Assembly (NCBI GenBank): GCA_010015655.1
Contig: ML976706.1
Span: forward strand, 473,541 to 537,540
Source: Bimuria novae-zelandiae CBS 107.79
Lineage: Eukaryota > Ascomycota > Dothideomycetes > Pleosporales > Didymosphaeriaceae
Reading direction: 5' to 3'
DNA length: 64,000 nt
Numbering within the stretch: position 1 is the stretch's first letter; each line of letters starts with the position of its first letter. The position numbers and the translations under genes are program-made. Below are positions 14,807 through 24,589 of this stretch, piece after piece. The notes beneath the pieces were generated by a model. The model was not told the DNA's origin and made no database searches. It was given only the letters and a program-made list of their open reading frames with translations.

Positions 14807-14991
14807 TGTTAGTTAGCATATATACGATCGTACGAGGTAATAATAATAGTGAACTCTTTAGATTGCTATTAGTATAAAGAAGAGAAGGTAAATATAGAAT
14901 AACACGGTAATACCTAGTGCGGGGGTGCCAAGCATGCACGGACTGCCAAATATCTAGTGTTTCCTATTACTCCCTTACTATTATACCCACA
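14807..14991 (-). repeat. 5' LTR (in element orientation) of the Copia element
   Basis: 185 bp, begins TGTTAG and ends CCCACA on the plus strand. Same length as the partner at 9,143-9,327. Followed by GTGAG, the RIP-altered copy of the target duplication. Confidence 0.88.
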
Positions 14992-15698
14992 GTGAGGTTA
15001 ATTAATTTAATTAGTATAAAAGCTATTATTTAATTTAGTAGACTAAATAGCGTACATAGCGTCTTTTACTTTACTTTTTACTTAATTTAGCACTAAATAA
15101 CGCTTATAGGCTATTATTATACTTATCTTAACTATTAGTAAAAGAGATAGGTTATAAAGACTTTTTATATATTTTAATTAACTAGCTTTGCGAGCGCGGA
15201 GGCCGACTTTGTAATAATAGTAATAAACGTTAGCACGTAGACGATATCGTCAGCGACGCTGGCAGCTCCCACACGTCTACAAGGCTGTTTGCAGAGGCGA
15301 AGACTTGTGTATCTTGTGCGACGTCTGGGCGTAAAAAACACAACTCACGGCCTCCACGGCAGCCTCTTACAATAACTTCTAGCAATCGTAAAGCTCCTCT
15401 ACGTACTCCGCGCAGTACCTTTGGCTATAGGGCGTGTAGGCTACCTTTATATAGGCTAGAGGAGCGTCCTAAGTGCTAATAAGAGCACCTATAGCGCTAT
15501 TAAATAATTATATTAAAAAATACCTTTTAAAGCTTAATTATTAAATAGTTTTATTAAAATACTATAAGAAATTAAGTTTTTATATAAATTTTTATATAAT
15601 CTAATCTCCTTTAGTGTTCGTTAGAAGTCGGAGCAAAGCTCTAATTAGCTATTTTAATATAGCCCGTGTATGGCAGATTTGGGCCATGCGGGGGATAA

Positions 15699-16016
15699 CA
15701 TTAATTTAGTAAGTTTTGAAAAAGAATTAGTAATTAAAGAATGATATTACTTTAAACTTTCGCATTTTTCTTGATTTCCTCAGTAAACTTAGTAAAAAGT
15801 CGGCCGTTACGCGCACGGACACGGTACCTATCAATCGCAGGTAAAGGCCAAGCGCTCATCCCTACCAGCTGTGTCCTGTCTTTAATACCCTCGTCCAGCC
15901 GCTACAGCTCCATTGCAAACCGCTCAGAACTACAGATACGCACAGGCTATGACCGTTTACCAAGATACTCGAATCTAGCACCTAGAAACCATAACATCAA
16001 CAGCAAAAAAACGACT
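15699..16016. other. Transition from AT-rich to balanced composition, no gene seen
   Basis: The first 60-70 bp are AT-rich. Composition then becomes balanced, leading into the 3' side of the F-box gene. An open stretch at 15,771-16,142 lacks family features and overlaps that gene's end, so it is not called. Confidence 0.5.
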
Positions 16017-17504
16017 TCAGAGTCCGCCCCACAGCCCAGCACAACACCAATAAACCTCACTCCCCAAATCCGGCGCCTCACTCACCCTGATTCTCCTCCT
16101 CTTGCCGAATTTCTTATATCCCGGCACGTCCTCTTCTTCTAACGCTAACACCTTGTCCCTCAGGTCCAGAATAGTTGCTTTTTGCTCGGCGGAAATGGTG
16201 AGGGGGCGACCTTCTTCGCGACCTTTGAATTGCGCAACGATGGGGAGAGTAATAGGCGAGAGGGCTAGGGCGCGCCAAAAGAGAGGGAAGCGCCAGTCGG
16301 GTGGAGTGGAGGAGGTGGGGGAGGGAGGCGCGGAGGGGTAGATCCAGTCAGGTTCGGGGGGCGGGGAGGTCGGGGAGGGGGCGTCTACGTCGTCATCGTC
16401 GTCACCGTCGTCTTCGTCGTCGTCGTCATCGTCGCCGTCTTCGTCTTCGTCGTCGTCACCGTCTTCGTCTTCGTCGTCTTCGTTTTCTTCGTCATCGTCT
16501 TCGTCTCCATCACCTTCACTACCGTGCGCATCTGCGCCACCGGACTCTCCGCCCTCCCCGGCAACCCCTTCACCCCTCCATCTAATCTCCCGCAACTTTT
16601 CAATCCAGTCGCTAGGCCACCTTCCATCCTCATTCCCCTCCGCCCCAGCAGCGATAAGCACCCTCCGCCACGCCCTCTTCCACAGCATCCCATTAAACAT
16701 CGCACCGCCCAGCAAATGCGCCAGCGCCGTCTGATTTCCCCTTCCATCCGCACTTTCATCCTCTACGCCGTCCGCGTACGGTCCCACAGGTAGTACTTCG
16801 AACCCATCATGCCGGCACGTCGGCGGTTTGCACGACCAATCCGGGATGCAATATTTGACAAACTCGATCCTCACCTCAACCCCCAACGCCTCACCCTCCC
16901 TCCTCTCCCCCCTCGGTTTCAGAAAAGCCTCTGTGGTAGGTGAGAAGAGAGAGCTGTAAATGAGGAGCTGCATGGTCGCGGAGGAAACGTCGGTGTAAAG
17001 CGTGAATGCGTCTTCCGCGCCACCGGACCAAAAGTTTGGTTGCTGGTACCATGCTGAGCCGATCATGGCGTCGAGAGTGTCGTTTAGGGGGTTGATGAGG
17101 GAGAAGCGGAGGGCGTGCATGCGGCGGATATCTTTCATAGTTAACCCGACGCCTTCGACGTCGTCGGAGAGGGCGAGGCCCAAGAGACCGCCCACGCCGG
17201 CGCGGAACGCGGCCATCAGGCGCTTCCTACGTGTTTCGCGCAAGACGGACGTGGAGGGAGAGGTCGTCCAGAGGGCGAGGCGGCGCGCGATGGCGAGGAC
17301 GAGGAAGTGTGGGTGGGGGGAGAAGAATGTAGGGCCTGTTTTGGCGGCGAGGCGGAGGAGTGTTTCTGGAAGGGTTTCTTGGAGGGTTTTGTGCAGAAGG
17401 GTGCAGGTTGAAGAGAGGTTTGCGAAGTCTTCGATTGTGTGGAGGTGCGTTGTGAGGTGGAGGAGGAGCTCGTTGGGGAAGTCGAGGAGGGTGGGTGGTG
17501 ACAT
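16017..17504 (-). CDS. F-box-like protein with a long acidic run
   Basis: Single-exon gene of 495 residues from the chosen start, a Met followed at once by the F-box-like segment LDFPNELLLHLTTHL. The frame stays open 38 codons further upstream to 17,618, but that extension is low-complexity Ser/Pro/His sequence. The F-box-like N-terminus suggests binding to Skp1 in an SCF ubiquitin ligase; this is known of the family and not shown here. The middle holds conserved-looking aromatic and Cys motifs (WYQQPNFW, YCIPDW) of the kind found in fungal F-box proteins of unknown target. Around residues 330-375 there is a run of about 45 Asp/Glu with a few Gly or Asn, encoded by a GAC/GAT/GAG microsatellite. 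The C-terminus ends YWCCAGLWGGL. Substrate unknown. Confidence 0.75.
   Translation of the reverse strand: MSPPTLLDFPNELLLHLTTHLHTIEDFANLSSTCTLLHKTLQETLPETLLRLAAKTGPTFFSPHPHFLVLAIARRLALWTTSPSTSVLRETRRKRLMAAFRAGVGGLLGLALSDDVEGVGLTMKDIRRMHALRFSLINPLNDTLDAMIGSAWYQQPNFWSGGAEDAFTLYTDVSSATMQLLIYSSLFSPTTEAFLKPRGERREGEALGVEVRIEFVKYCIPDWSCKPPTCRHDGFEVLPVGPYADGVEDESADGRGNQTALAHLLGGAMFNGMLWKRAWRRVLIAAGAEGNEDGRWPSDWIEKLREIRWRGEGVAGEGGESGGADAHGSEGDGDEDDDEENEDDEDEDGDDDEDEDGDDDDDDEDDGDDDDDVDAPSPTSPPPEPDWIYPSAPPSPTSSTPPDWRFPLFWRALALSPITLPIVAQFKGREEGRPLTISAEQKATILDLRDKVLALEEEDVPGYKKFGKRRRIRVSEAPDLGSEVYWCCAGLWGGL
16384..16512 (-). repeat. Trinucleotide (GAN) microsatellite coding an acidic tract
   Basis: About 130 bp of near-perfect GTC/TTC/ATC triplets on the plus strand (GAC/GAA/GAT in the coding sense), in frame within the F-box-like gene. 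It also opens long shadow frames on both strands, which should be ignored. Confidence 0.85.
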
Positions 17505-17909
17505 TGCGGTGGATTTGCGGGGGGAGAATGGTGTGGGAGAGGGGAGTGGGAAAGGTAGGAGATGTGTGTAGGATGGATGGTTGTGGTTTGTGAATGTGTT
17601 TCTTTTCTCGTGCGACATGGACAGGAATATGTATGTAGATTAGGCACACCCCGCTAAGGAGCTACCCCACAGTCAACTCGCTGCAGCCTAACGCGCCCTT
17701 CGATGAAATTTTTCGAAGGACGTTACCTTGAACTAGAAATCATGCGAGGGTCAGGATCCCACATCTGTGACTATTTTCTACTGCAGATACAGCAAACATC
17801 ATTTTTGGCATCATTGCAATTTGCATAGTTCCACCTTGCGCCCTGCGCCATTGCCATGCTGATATCTATCTCTCAATGTCACATCTCCGGGTATCCTTTT
17901 GTATTTCGA
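17505..17909. other. Intergenic region between the F-box gene and the FPP synthase 3' end
   Basis: Holds the 5' side of the F-box-like gene and the downstream flank of the FPP synthase gene. Nothing else is recognised. Confidence 0.5.
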
Positions 17910-19010
17910 TTACTTGCTGCGCTTGTAGATCTTCTTCAAGAAGGCCTCAAAGACGTCCTTCTTCAGACCCTCGCTCTCGTCCACCTGCGCGATCTTCGCC
18001 TTCAGGTCGGCGACGCGCTCCTCTTCCCACTGCTGGTAGAATTCGGCCAGCTTCAGCTCCTGGTAAAGTTCCTTTACCTTGGCCTCCTTCTGAGCATCTT
18101 TACGGCCGTAGTTCTCTTCAAGCACCTTGCGCTGCTCCGGGGTCACCTTCTTCAAAGCTTGGTTGACGACCCACGAGCACTTGTTGTCCTGGATGTCGGT
18201 GCCAATCTTTCCGAGAACCTCGGGGTCGGCGAAGGCATCCAGGTAGTCGTCCTGCGCCTGGAAGTACTCGCCCATAGGTATCAAGATATCCAACGATGTC
18301 TGGAGGTTCTTAGGCGTTGCAGCGCCAATGTAGTACAAGGCAAGAGCAACAGGGAGGTAGAAGGAGTAGTAGGCAGTCTTGAAGATGACAATGAAGGAGA
18401 ACTTCTCCAGGCTGAAGTTGTCCAGATCCACGTGGTCTTCGGGCGCAGTCAGCAGATCGCACTGCTGTCCGAGCTCGGTCTGGAAAGTAACTTCATGGAA
18501 AAGCTCCATCATGTCGACGTAGCTCTTGTGCTGGCGGAAGTACTTCCTGAGCAGAAGGTAGATGGCCGACTCAAGCAAGAAGGCGTCGTTGATGGCCACC
18601 ATGCCGACGCCAGGCTTGAGATACCAGCAAGGCTGACCACGGCGGGTCTTTGAAGAGTCCATAATGTCGTCTGAGACTAAGAAGAAGGCCTGGAGAAGTT
18701 CAATCATCCATCCTAGAAGGGCGGCTTGGAAGTAGTCCTCTGATGAAGGGTCGAGCGTCTTGTTCAGTAAGATGGACGATGTGTCCACGACAGACATGCC
18801 TCGGTTGCATTTTCCGCCGACGGTGTTGTAGTTCAGGGACTGCACGCACGTGTAAGCTAGTGGGTCTCGGAGGATCCCTCACCACGACACTCATACCTCA
18901 ACGAACCAATCAAGGGGCTGTTTGGGAAGGTTGTAACTTTTGGCGTGACCCTCGAGATCCTTTACAATGCGCGGCCACACGCTCTCGAACTCCTTGAGTG
19001 TGGTAGACAT
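17910..19010 (-). CDS. erg20: Farnesyl diphosphate synthase
   Basis: Makes geranyl and farnesyl diphosphate from IPP and DMAPP in the mevalonate pathway, feeding sterols, dolichol, ubiquinone and prenylation. Two exons: 18,897-19,010 (starts [16 protein letters not shown]) and 17,910-18,839, joined across a 57-bp intron (18,840-18,896; GTATGA...GTGCAG) in phase 0. The 347-residue product matches the usual fungal length. Both Asp-rich motifs are intact: DDIMD with the adjacent RRGQPCWY, and DDYLD followed by [14 protein letters not shown]. The C-terminus is basic (KKIYKRSK), as usual. The start ATG lies 257 bp from the divergent APC8 start. No lesion is seen. The call is very secure; the symbol follows yeast usage. 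Confidence 0.97.
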
Positions 19011-19267
19011 TTTCGCAAGAATGTGAATTCACAAGACTCGACGCAGGGTCCAGGGTAATTAAGGCATGTTAATGCGACGGTGAGATACTTTTGGAGGGGC
19101 TCGGTGAATGGTTGTTCCGGCCGACTTTGTTTTTCGTGCCCCACCTCGACACGCCAAAACAGGAAGAAGCCGAGCATCGCCGCTTCTACACGCGTTGCGC
19201 GCCTGGGAGACAAATTCGCGCCGCGTTACTAAGTGAATAGATGCGATAACCCGTCCGGCCCTCCGAA
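19011..19267. promoter_or_regulatory. Shared divergent promoter of FPP synthase and APC8
   Basis: 257 bp between two head-to-head start codons. It must contain both 5' leaders and core promoters. No TATA box is obvious. It is of balanced composition and free of repeats. Confidence 0.6.
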
Positions 19268-21318
19268 ATGGGCTCGCTCTCGCCGGCGCAGATTGCCCAG
19301 CTGAAGGCGCAGTTGCAGGATGCCGTAGTCTGCTGCACCGAACGCGGCCTGTATCAGGCATCCAAGTGGTATGCAGCTGGTCTTGAGGGGTTTTCAATTG
19401 CTCGTACTGATGCTTACCAGGGCTGCAGAGCTTCTCAACTCCTTCCCAGAATCGGACCATGATGATTCGCTCACAGACGTCGACTCGCCCATGTCCGAGG
19501 CGCCTCCACACACGCCCAACGCCGTGCCCAAAGACGCGACTGAGGCCCGGCTAGAAGCTCGCGAGACACACAAATACCTACTTGCGAAGACCTTCTTTGA
19601 CTGCCGCGAATACGACCGATGCGCTGCTGTCTTCCTGCCTAACATTGCACCGAAGGGGCCTCTGCAGGGCTCCTCTCCGCCCTCGGCCAAGTCGAAAGGC
19701 AAAGGCAAAGGCAAAGCCGCCGAGGGCACGCCGCTGAAACCGAGCGCTTCTCTTCGCGCAGTGCAAGAGCTGAGTCAGCGGTCGTTGTTTCTTGCCCTGT
19801 ATGCGAAATATCTCGCTGGTGAGCGCCGCGTGAACGAGGACAGCGAGCTCCTGCTGGGTCCGAAAGATGGTGGCGTGGTGAACAAGGAATTGCAAGGTAT
19901 ATCGGCCATACTGGAAGAATGGTTCAGCAGTGTCCCTGAGAGTGGGAGGCAACCGCAGGGCTGGCTCGAGTACCTCTACGGCATCGTGCTGGCGAAGGGC
20001 AAGAACGAGAAGCTGGCCCAGGACTACTTCATCAGGAGCGTGCACCTCTGCGCCTACAACTGGTCCGCTTGGCAGGAGCTTGGTAGCCTGATCGGGACAG
20101 TGGACGAGGTAGGAACTCAGTTTTAGAGCATCGACCTGGACTAATATGTGCTAGCTTCACGAAATCGCCCCGCGGCTACCACAAAACCTCATGTCGTTCA
20201 TCTTCAACATCAACGCATCGCAAGAGCTGTACCACGTCGACGAGCAGGTCGAGGAGAATCTGCTTAGGGCACTCGAGTTATTCCCCAAATCCTCGTTTCT
20301 GGCATCCCAGCGAGCGCTACTGTTGTATCATGCAAAGGACTACGACTCCGCCGAAAAGGTCTTCTCGGACATACTTGTGGCCGACCCTCACCGCTTGGAT
20401 CACCTTGACAGTTACTCCAACATTCTGTATGTCATGGGCGTGGATCACAGTCCAAAGCTGGCTTTTCTGGCCCAGCTTGCGATCAACACGGACAAGTTTC
20501 GTCCAGAGACCTGCGTTGTGGTTGGAAATTACTATTCGATGAAGTCAGAACACGAGAAAGCAGTCATGTATTTCAGGCGTGCTTTGGTCCTTGACAGGAG
20601 CTTTCTATCAGCCTGGACGCTGATGGGCCACGAATTTGTTGAGATGAAGAACACAAACGCGGCAATCGAATCATACCGGCGGGCGGTAGACGTTAATCGC
20701 AAAGACTACCGCGCCTGGTACGGCCTGGGGATCACATATGAACTGCTGGAGATGCACTCCTACGCGCTGTTTTACCACCAACGCGCCACGGCACTCCGCC
20801 CGTTCGACCCAAAAATGTGGATGGCCGTTGGGCAGTGCTTCTCCAAGGTTGGGAAAATCACAAACAGCATCCGGGCATACAAGCGCGCCTTGCATGCTGG
20901 ATGTTACTACGACGGAGGTACTGGCTTGTCCTTTGGCTCCCAAGACATGTCCGCGCTTGGTGGAGGCGTACTCGACCCCGAAGTCCTCTACCAGCTTGCT
21001 CTGCTTTACGAACGTCTGCACGACCTGCACGAGTGCTCACACTACATGGAGCTTGTCCTTGCGCAAGAAGAAACACCTGAGTACGATGAAGCGGAGCCCG
21101 AAGATCGCCGTGGCGGCGTGGGCGTTACGGCTACGACGACCAAAGCGCGCTTGTGGCTGGCACGGTGGGAGTTCATGCGTGCAAGGTATGAGCGAGCCAT
21201 GGAGCTTGCAAATGAGCTATGCCAGGATGGCCAGGAGGTCGAAGACGCGAAGGCGCTCATCAGAGATATAAGAGCGAGGACGGAACGGGGGAAGCACGAC
21301 GAGATGGAGTCTGAGTAG
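19268..21318 (+). CDS. cdc23: Anaphase-promoting complex subunit 8 (Cdc23), TPR protein
   Basis: Scaffold subunit of the APC/C ubiquitin ligase, which drives the metaphase-anaphase transition. Three exons: 19,268-19,368, 19,421-20,108 and 20,155-21,318, with introns of 52 bp (GTATGC...ACCAG) and 46 bp (GTAGGA...GCTAG). Phases agree and give 650 residues. The N-terminal part has the Cdc23-type helices (YLLAKTFFDCREYDRCAAVF; LALYAKYLAGE). The C-terminal half is a row of TPR units, for example YFRRALVLDRSFLSAWTLMG, AIESYRRAVDVNRKDYRAWY and NSIRAYKRALHAG. A Lys/Gly-rich linker (KGKGKGK) and an acidic N-terminal stretch lie between. The tail ends EMESE. The 3' end is followed within 145 bp by a MITE. 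Confidence 0.93.
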
Positions 21319-21459
21319 TGTGTGCAACGCGCTTAGCAGCATCATTGGCGTCTAGGTATGATACCCGATATGTATAATGACATCTAAACTACACTCGGAC
21401 CAGCATCCTTCATACCGAGGTTACACACGATATGAACCCAGAGATAGAACTTATAGTTA

Positions 21460-21690
21460 CGAGGAGCTCGTTTTTAGTGAGTCATATGCTAAGGTATCAT
21501 CGAGGTGACAGTGCTGCACCACAACCATAGTCTTTAATAATAATTTATAATAATCTAGGAGGTAAAAGAGATCATTTAAAGCTATTTTCCTATATATTTA
21601 ATATTTTTTATTATTATTTTAAAGAGTTGTGGTGTGGTGCTGTTAGATAGAAATACCTTGGCATATGACTCACTAAAAACGAGCTCCTCG
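21460..21690. mobile_element. 231-bp MITE with TA target duplication
   Basis: Inverted ends of about 37 bp with a single mismatch: CGAGGAGCTCGTTTTTAGTG at 21,460 and its reverse complement ending at 21,690. TA lies on both sides (21,458-21,459 and 21,691-21,692). The inner ends share a further GCACCACAAC-like inverted segment. The core is AT-rich and non-coding. The size and TA duplication fit a non-autonomous Tc1/mariner-superfamily element. It lies 141 bp downstream of the APC8 stop codon. No parent element was found in the window. Confidence 0.9.
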
Positions 21691-21692
21691 TA

Positions 21693-22331
21693 GACCGCAT
21701 CTTAATAAAGTACCTAGGTAATGCTATTTTAGTACGAATCCCAGACTAAGATTTAGCTTATAAGCCCAACAAACCCCCAGCGACGCGATCAAACCGCCGC
21801 CCACGCCATACGAATAACCCAGTACTTGATCCATCACCACGAATGTGATGGAGCTCACGACCTCAAGGTGCTCCCCGTACGCCTCCGTTCAGATCCAGAA
21901 TCTGCCGTGCGCTCTACCCTCCTACTCTCACCCCACACCCCGCTGGCGATCGATGGACGAGCAACGCATAAGCAGAGCCGATTGGCCGCTGCACAACACC
22001 ACTGTCGCTCCCAACCTCTTCGAACCCAGGGAAAATATATATACACAACAAAGAAGCTCCAAACGTTCCCTTTGTGCCGGCTTACCCCACGCCGCGTGGT
22101 ACTACGTGCGCACCGCATTCCCAATGGCTGCGAAGTCCACGCTGCTCGACCCCATACCATCGTGACCGAACCTACAGACAATAAGCATTATTGTAGTTTC
22201 ACCTCTACGCCTCCTCCGCATGCGCAACCACCATATAACACGCCTTCCATCCACGCGCAACTCAACCCTTACCTCACGCAAGAGCCTTGTTTTGAAGTTA
22301 GTAGCTATTGCAACTACACACGCATATAGTC
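21693..22331. other. Intergenic region after the MITE
   Basis: The first 80 bp are AT-rich; the rest has balanced composition. Open frames of about 100-170 codons occur on both strands but overlap each other and show no recognisable domain. It would hold the promoter of the possible secreted-protein gene downstream. Confidence 0.4.
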
Positions 22332-22653
22332 ATGTACCTCCTCGCTTCCCTGCTCCCACTCCTCACTCTCCTCCCCCCGACCACCGCGCAAACAAACCAG
22401 TGCGGCCCCCCGACCTGGTGTAGGCTACTGAAAAATCGTCAACGTAGTCGACACCACAAGCACGACCCTCAACCCGCCGACGCTAGCCCAGTGTTTGGAC
22501 TTCTGCCAGGGCATCTGGACCGACGCGGGAGACTGGGTCGTGGACCTGAGAGGAACGAAACCTGGAGCGAAGCATCTGAAGGCACACAGCCCGTGCACGT
22601 GGTCGATGGGAATGCTGAGTGGCATACCCACTGGCGGCACGGTGGTTGCATGA
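22332..22653 (+). CDS. Possible small secreted Cys-containing protein (exon boundary uncertain)
   Basis: The ATG at 22,332 opens a clear signal-peptide-like sequence (MYLLASLLPLLTLLPPTTAQ) followed by TNQCGPPTW. Continued in the same frame the sequence turns into low-quality Arg/His-rich text. In another frame, from about 22,435, it reads KIVNVVDTTST...LAQCLDFCQGIW...HSPCTWSMG, up to a TGA at 22,651. An intron of 67 bp (22,420-22,486, GTAGGC...GCTAG) would join the frames and give about 84 residues with four Cys. A 43-bp intron at 22,418-22,460 also fits. A frameshifted relic is the alternative. No family is recognised. Secretion is inferred only from the N-terminus. Confidence 0.4.
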
Positions 22654-24160
22654 GGGGCTGAATGGTTCTATATGCATAATCAGGATGTCCTTGATATATG
22701 TTTGAGGCGGTGGGGAGGTTTGCGCCGCAGCATGGTGGGAGGATGGTGGCGAGAGGGACGATTGTTTGTGGGGGGGAAGATGGCGCTGTGGTGGATTGAT
22801 TAGGGACTACACGGCAGGAGGATGGGTGGAGGGCTTGGGCAGTTGGTGGCGGCTTGGGAAGAATTTTGTAGGGTTTGATTTATGTAGAGTTTTAGGGCTT
22901 TGTGCGGGTTGAGGGAAGTGTTAACGTGCGTAATGCGCCTCGTTTTGATTGCTTTGGATACATGTGATGTGTATTTGAGGGTAGCTTTTGGCTTGTAACT
23001 TGGTCCTTTAGTACCGCCGGTGCTATTCTGACTCTCGCCCGGAGATACCTCAGTTCTGCATAGTGGCTGAAGAGGAAAGGATGGCCGACGAGAAGGCGCT
23101 GATTGACGAGGACCTGTATGCCTAGGTGTGGAAGGATTGACAAAACTATTTGACGGGTGTCTACTGATCCGTACGAATACTAAAAATGGGAAGGCGTAAT
23201 GCATTATGACCAACTTTGGAGAGGTGGAGAAGGAAGAGAAGTGGATGACGGCCACCGGGCTGAATGGGCCCGTATCGAAGAGGCGGTCCCGGGGGACATG
23301 ACCACCATGTTTACCAACAATAAACAGACTTGTAAATGATGGTGAGCACAGAGTGGTGTACCGGCATTGTGGTGTGATGGGAATTTGATGGAATGATCGT
23401 CAGAGAAAGTGGACCTCGTGAGGGGCCCGGTCACGTGTGTTTACCCGAAATGGCAATGACGTGCGCCTCCGGTTCACCATCCTCTGTAACGTCTGTTGTC
23501 GCATTTCAAAATTTCAGCACCCTCCCGAACTGTCAGAATCTCGAAAACAGCCTTGAAGGCGCCTCGCCCACGGCATGATGCTACATACACAACCTGTCGA
23601 AAACGCGCGCTTTCATGCCGTCAACGCGGCACAATTTCCGTCTACTCAGCCACCCTCCTCCATTATCGATAGCATCATGCAGGTATCAGATCGCATCGTC
23701 AAACCTCCTGCACGGGTCCGTGACATCGATCACCAGCACCAACGTTACAGTATATCGGCTCTACCTGCCTGAAACACCCTGGAGGAGTGAACGCCGCTCT
23801 GCTCCGCGCGAACGCCTGACAACTATAATCGAATGTCATTACACCCTACCCGTGAGCGTGGAGAAGGAACAGCGCCGTTTACTCCGCTCATGGCCGCAAT
23901 CTTTTGCAAATCGCCTTGGGGTTGTTCGTGGCGAGGCATTAACCTGTCGCGTTTCATGACGCTGTACGATGCATACTTCCTCATCATGGCGCCTTTATAA
24001 CCTGAGGACGCCGCGCTTTGCCCAGGTTCTCAGATCAACCTGCCTTAGCACTCGCCCAGATCTTGTCCAAGCCCTTGTCCACTGAAGCTTTCTCAACACG
24101 AGTCCGGATCTTATCTTAGTTGCCAACCGCACCTCCAAAATCAACAGACCCGTCGTAACG
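22654..24160. other. 1.5-kb intergenic stretch, no supported gene
   Basis: Balanced composition. Open frames at 22,800-23,255 (minus) and 23,393-23,959 (plus) have no domain, no intron signals that extend them and atypical composition. It contains the upstream region of the YbjQ-family gene. Confidence 0.4.
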
Positions 24161-24589
24161 ATGTTGACCAACCGCCGCTCTACAATGATGCTTCCGCGTC
24201 AGAACACAAACCAGCAAGCTCGTAGCGAGCCCGCGCAGATGGAAAGCGAACCCCACTGCCGCATTTCCTCCGTGTTGACCGCCACCACGCCATCCCTCCC
24301 CGGCTACCGCATTGTCAAAGTTCTCGGCATGGTCCACGGCCTCACAACAGTTGCGCGCAAAGACACAAAGGCCTTCCTCAAATCCATCGGCAACGGAAGC
24401 GAAGCAAGAAGTCTCACGCACATGATCTACAATGCGCGCGACCAAGCCAGCGAGCGCATGATCAGAGACTGCATCTCACGTGGCGGTAATGCAGTCGTAG
24501 GAATGGGCTTCGGCGAAAGCGAGGTGTTGGGCTTCGCCCAGATCAGCATATATGGCACCGCCGTGTATATTGAGAAAGAGAAGGCATGA
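24161..24589 (+). CDS. YbjQ/UPF0145 family protein
   Basis: Single exon, 142 residues. The first 40 or so are a polar, low-complexity leader. The rest matches the YbjQ (UPF0145, 'putative heavy-metal-binding') fold: TTPSLPGYRIVKVLGMVHGL, then ARKDTKAFLKSI, a helix YNARDQASERMIRDCISRGG, then NAVVGMGF and a C-terminal strand YGTAVYIEK. Bacterial members are about 105 residues and form pentamers; the biochemical role is unsettled. The first ATG is at 24,161, but a second in-frame pair of Met codons eight residues later could also serve. No lesion is seen. Its 3' flank reappears, diverged, 1.4 kb downstream. Confidence 0.8.
   Translation: MLTNRRSTMMLPRQNTNQQARSEPAQMESEPHCRISSVLTATTPSLPGYRIVKVLGMVHGLTTVARKDTKAFLKSIGNGSEARSLTHMIYNARDQASERMIRDCISRGGNAVVGMGFGESEVLGFAQISIYGTAVYIEKEKA

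Larger units (their letters stand above)
9143..14991 (-). mobile_element. Copia-type LTR retrotransposon inserted in the PiggyBac element
   Basis: Bounded by two 185-bp direct repeats and 5-bp target duplications that differ by one C-to-T change (GCGAG at 9,138, GTGAG at 14,992). Minus-strand coding is readable: a CCHC knuckle (CYICGKTG) near 12,780-12,900, and an integrase/GPY-type stretch at 11,170-11,500 (GLIPTLLVFGAYP ... ALNTRNRLTADN ... RWQGPYKVINI) that matches fungal Copia-like polyproteins. Sequence toward 9,500-10,500 fits RT/RNase H but is badly eroded. The gag, integrase, RT order on the minus strand supports Copia rather than Gypsy. Many stops make it inactive. The 11,220-11,540 part is unusually well preserved. 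Confidence 0.85.
7584..15698 (+). mobile_element. PiggyBac-type DNA transposon, split by a Copia element
   Basis: Terminal inverted repeats are visible. The left end starts TTATCCCCCGCATGGCC at 7,584 and the right end at 15,661-15,698 is its imperfect reverse complement. Plus-strand reading at 8,041-8,460 gives a PiggyBac transposase core (EFYTYFLIIIYIGVHREP ... NEFMSRQR ... VIIRFTRRALEK ... SYKI) with many in-frame stops. After the Copia element, 15,080-15,477 gives the family's C-terminal part: NLALNNAYRLLLYL, then a Cys-rich tail (CVSCATSG ... TFGYRACRLPLYRLEERPKC). Without the insert the element is about 2.26 kb. The catalytic region shows Asp loss (IHK where IDE is usual). The expected TTAA duplication is not clear. 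Confidence 0.8.

Noticed and set aside
16301..16793. Arg-rich and Lys/Thr-rich open frames over the acidic tract
   Set aside because: They are shadows of the GAN microsatellite in the F-box-like gene, in other frames and strands.
19059..19511. Minus-strand open frame across the FPP synthase/APC8 promoter
   Set aside because: It overlaps the APC8 first exon antisense, and codon use and content show no protein family.
22800..23255. 151-codon minus-strand open frame
   Set aside because: Low-complexity Ser/Pro composition, no domain, no supporting splice or conservation signal.
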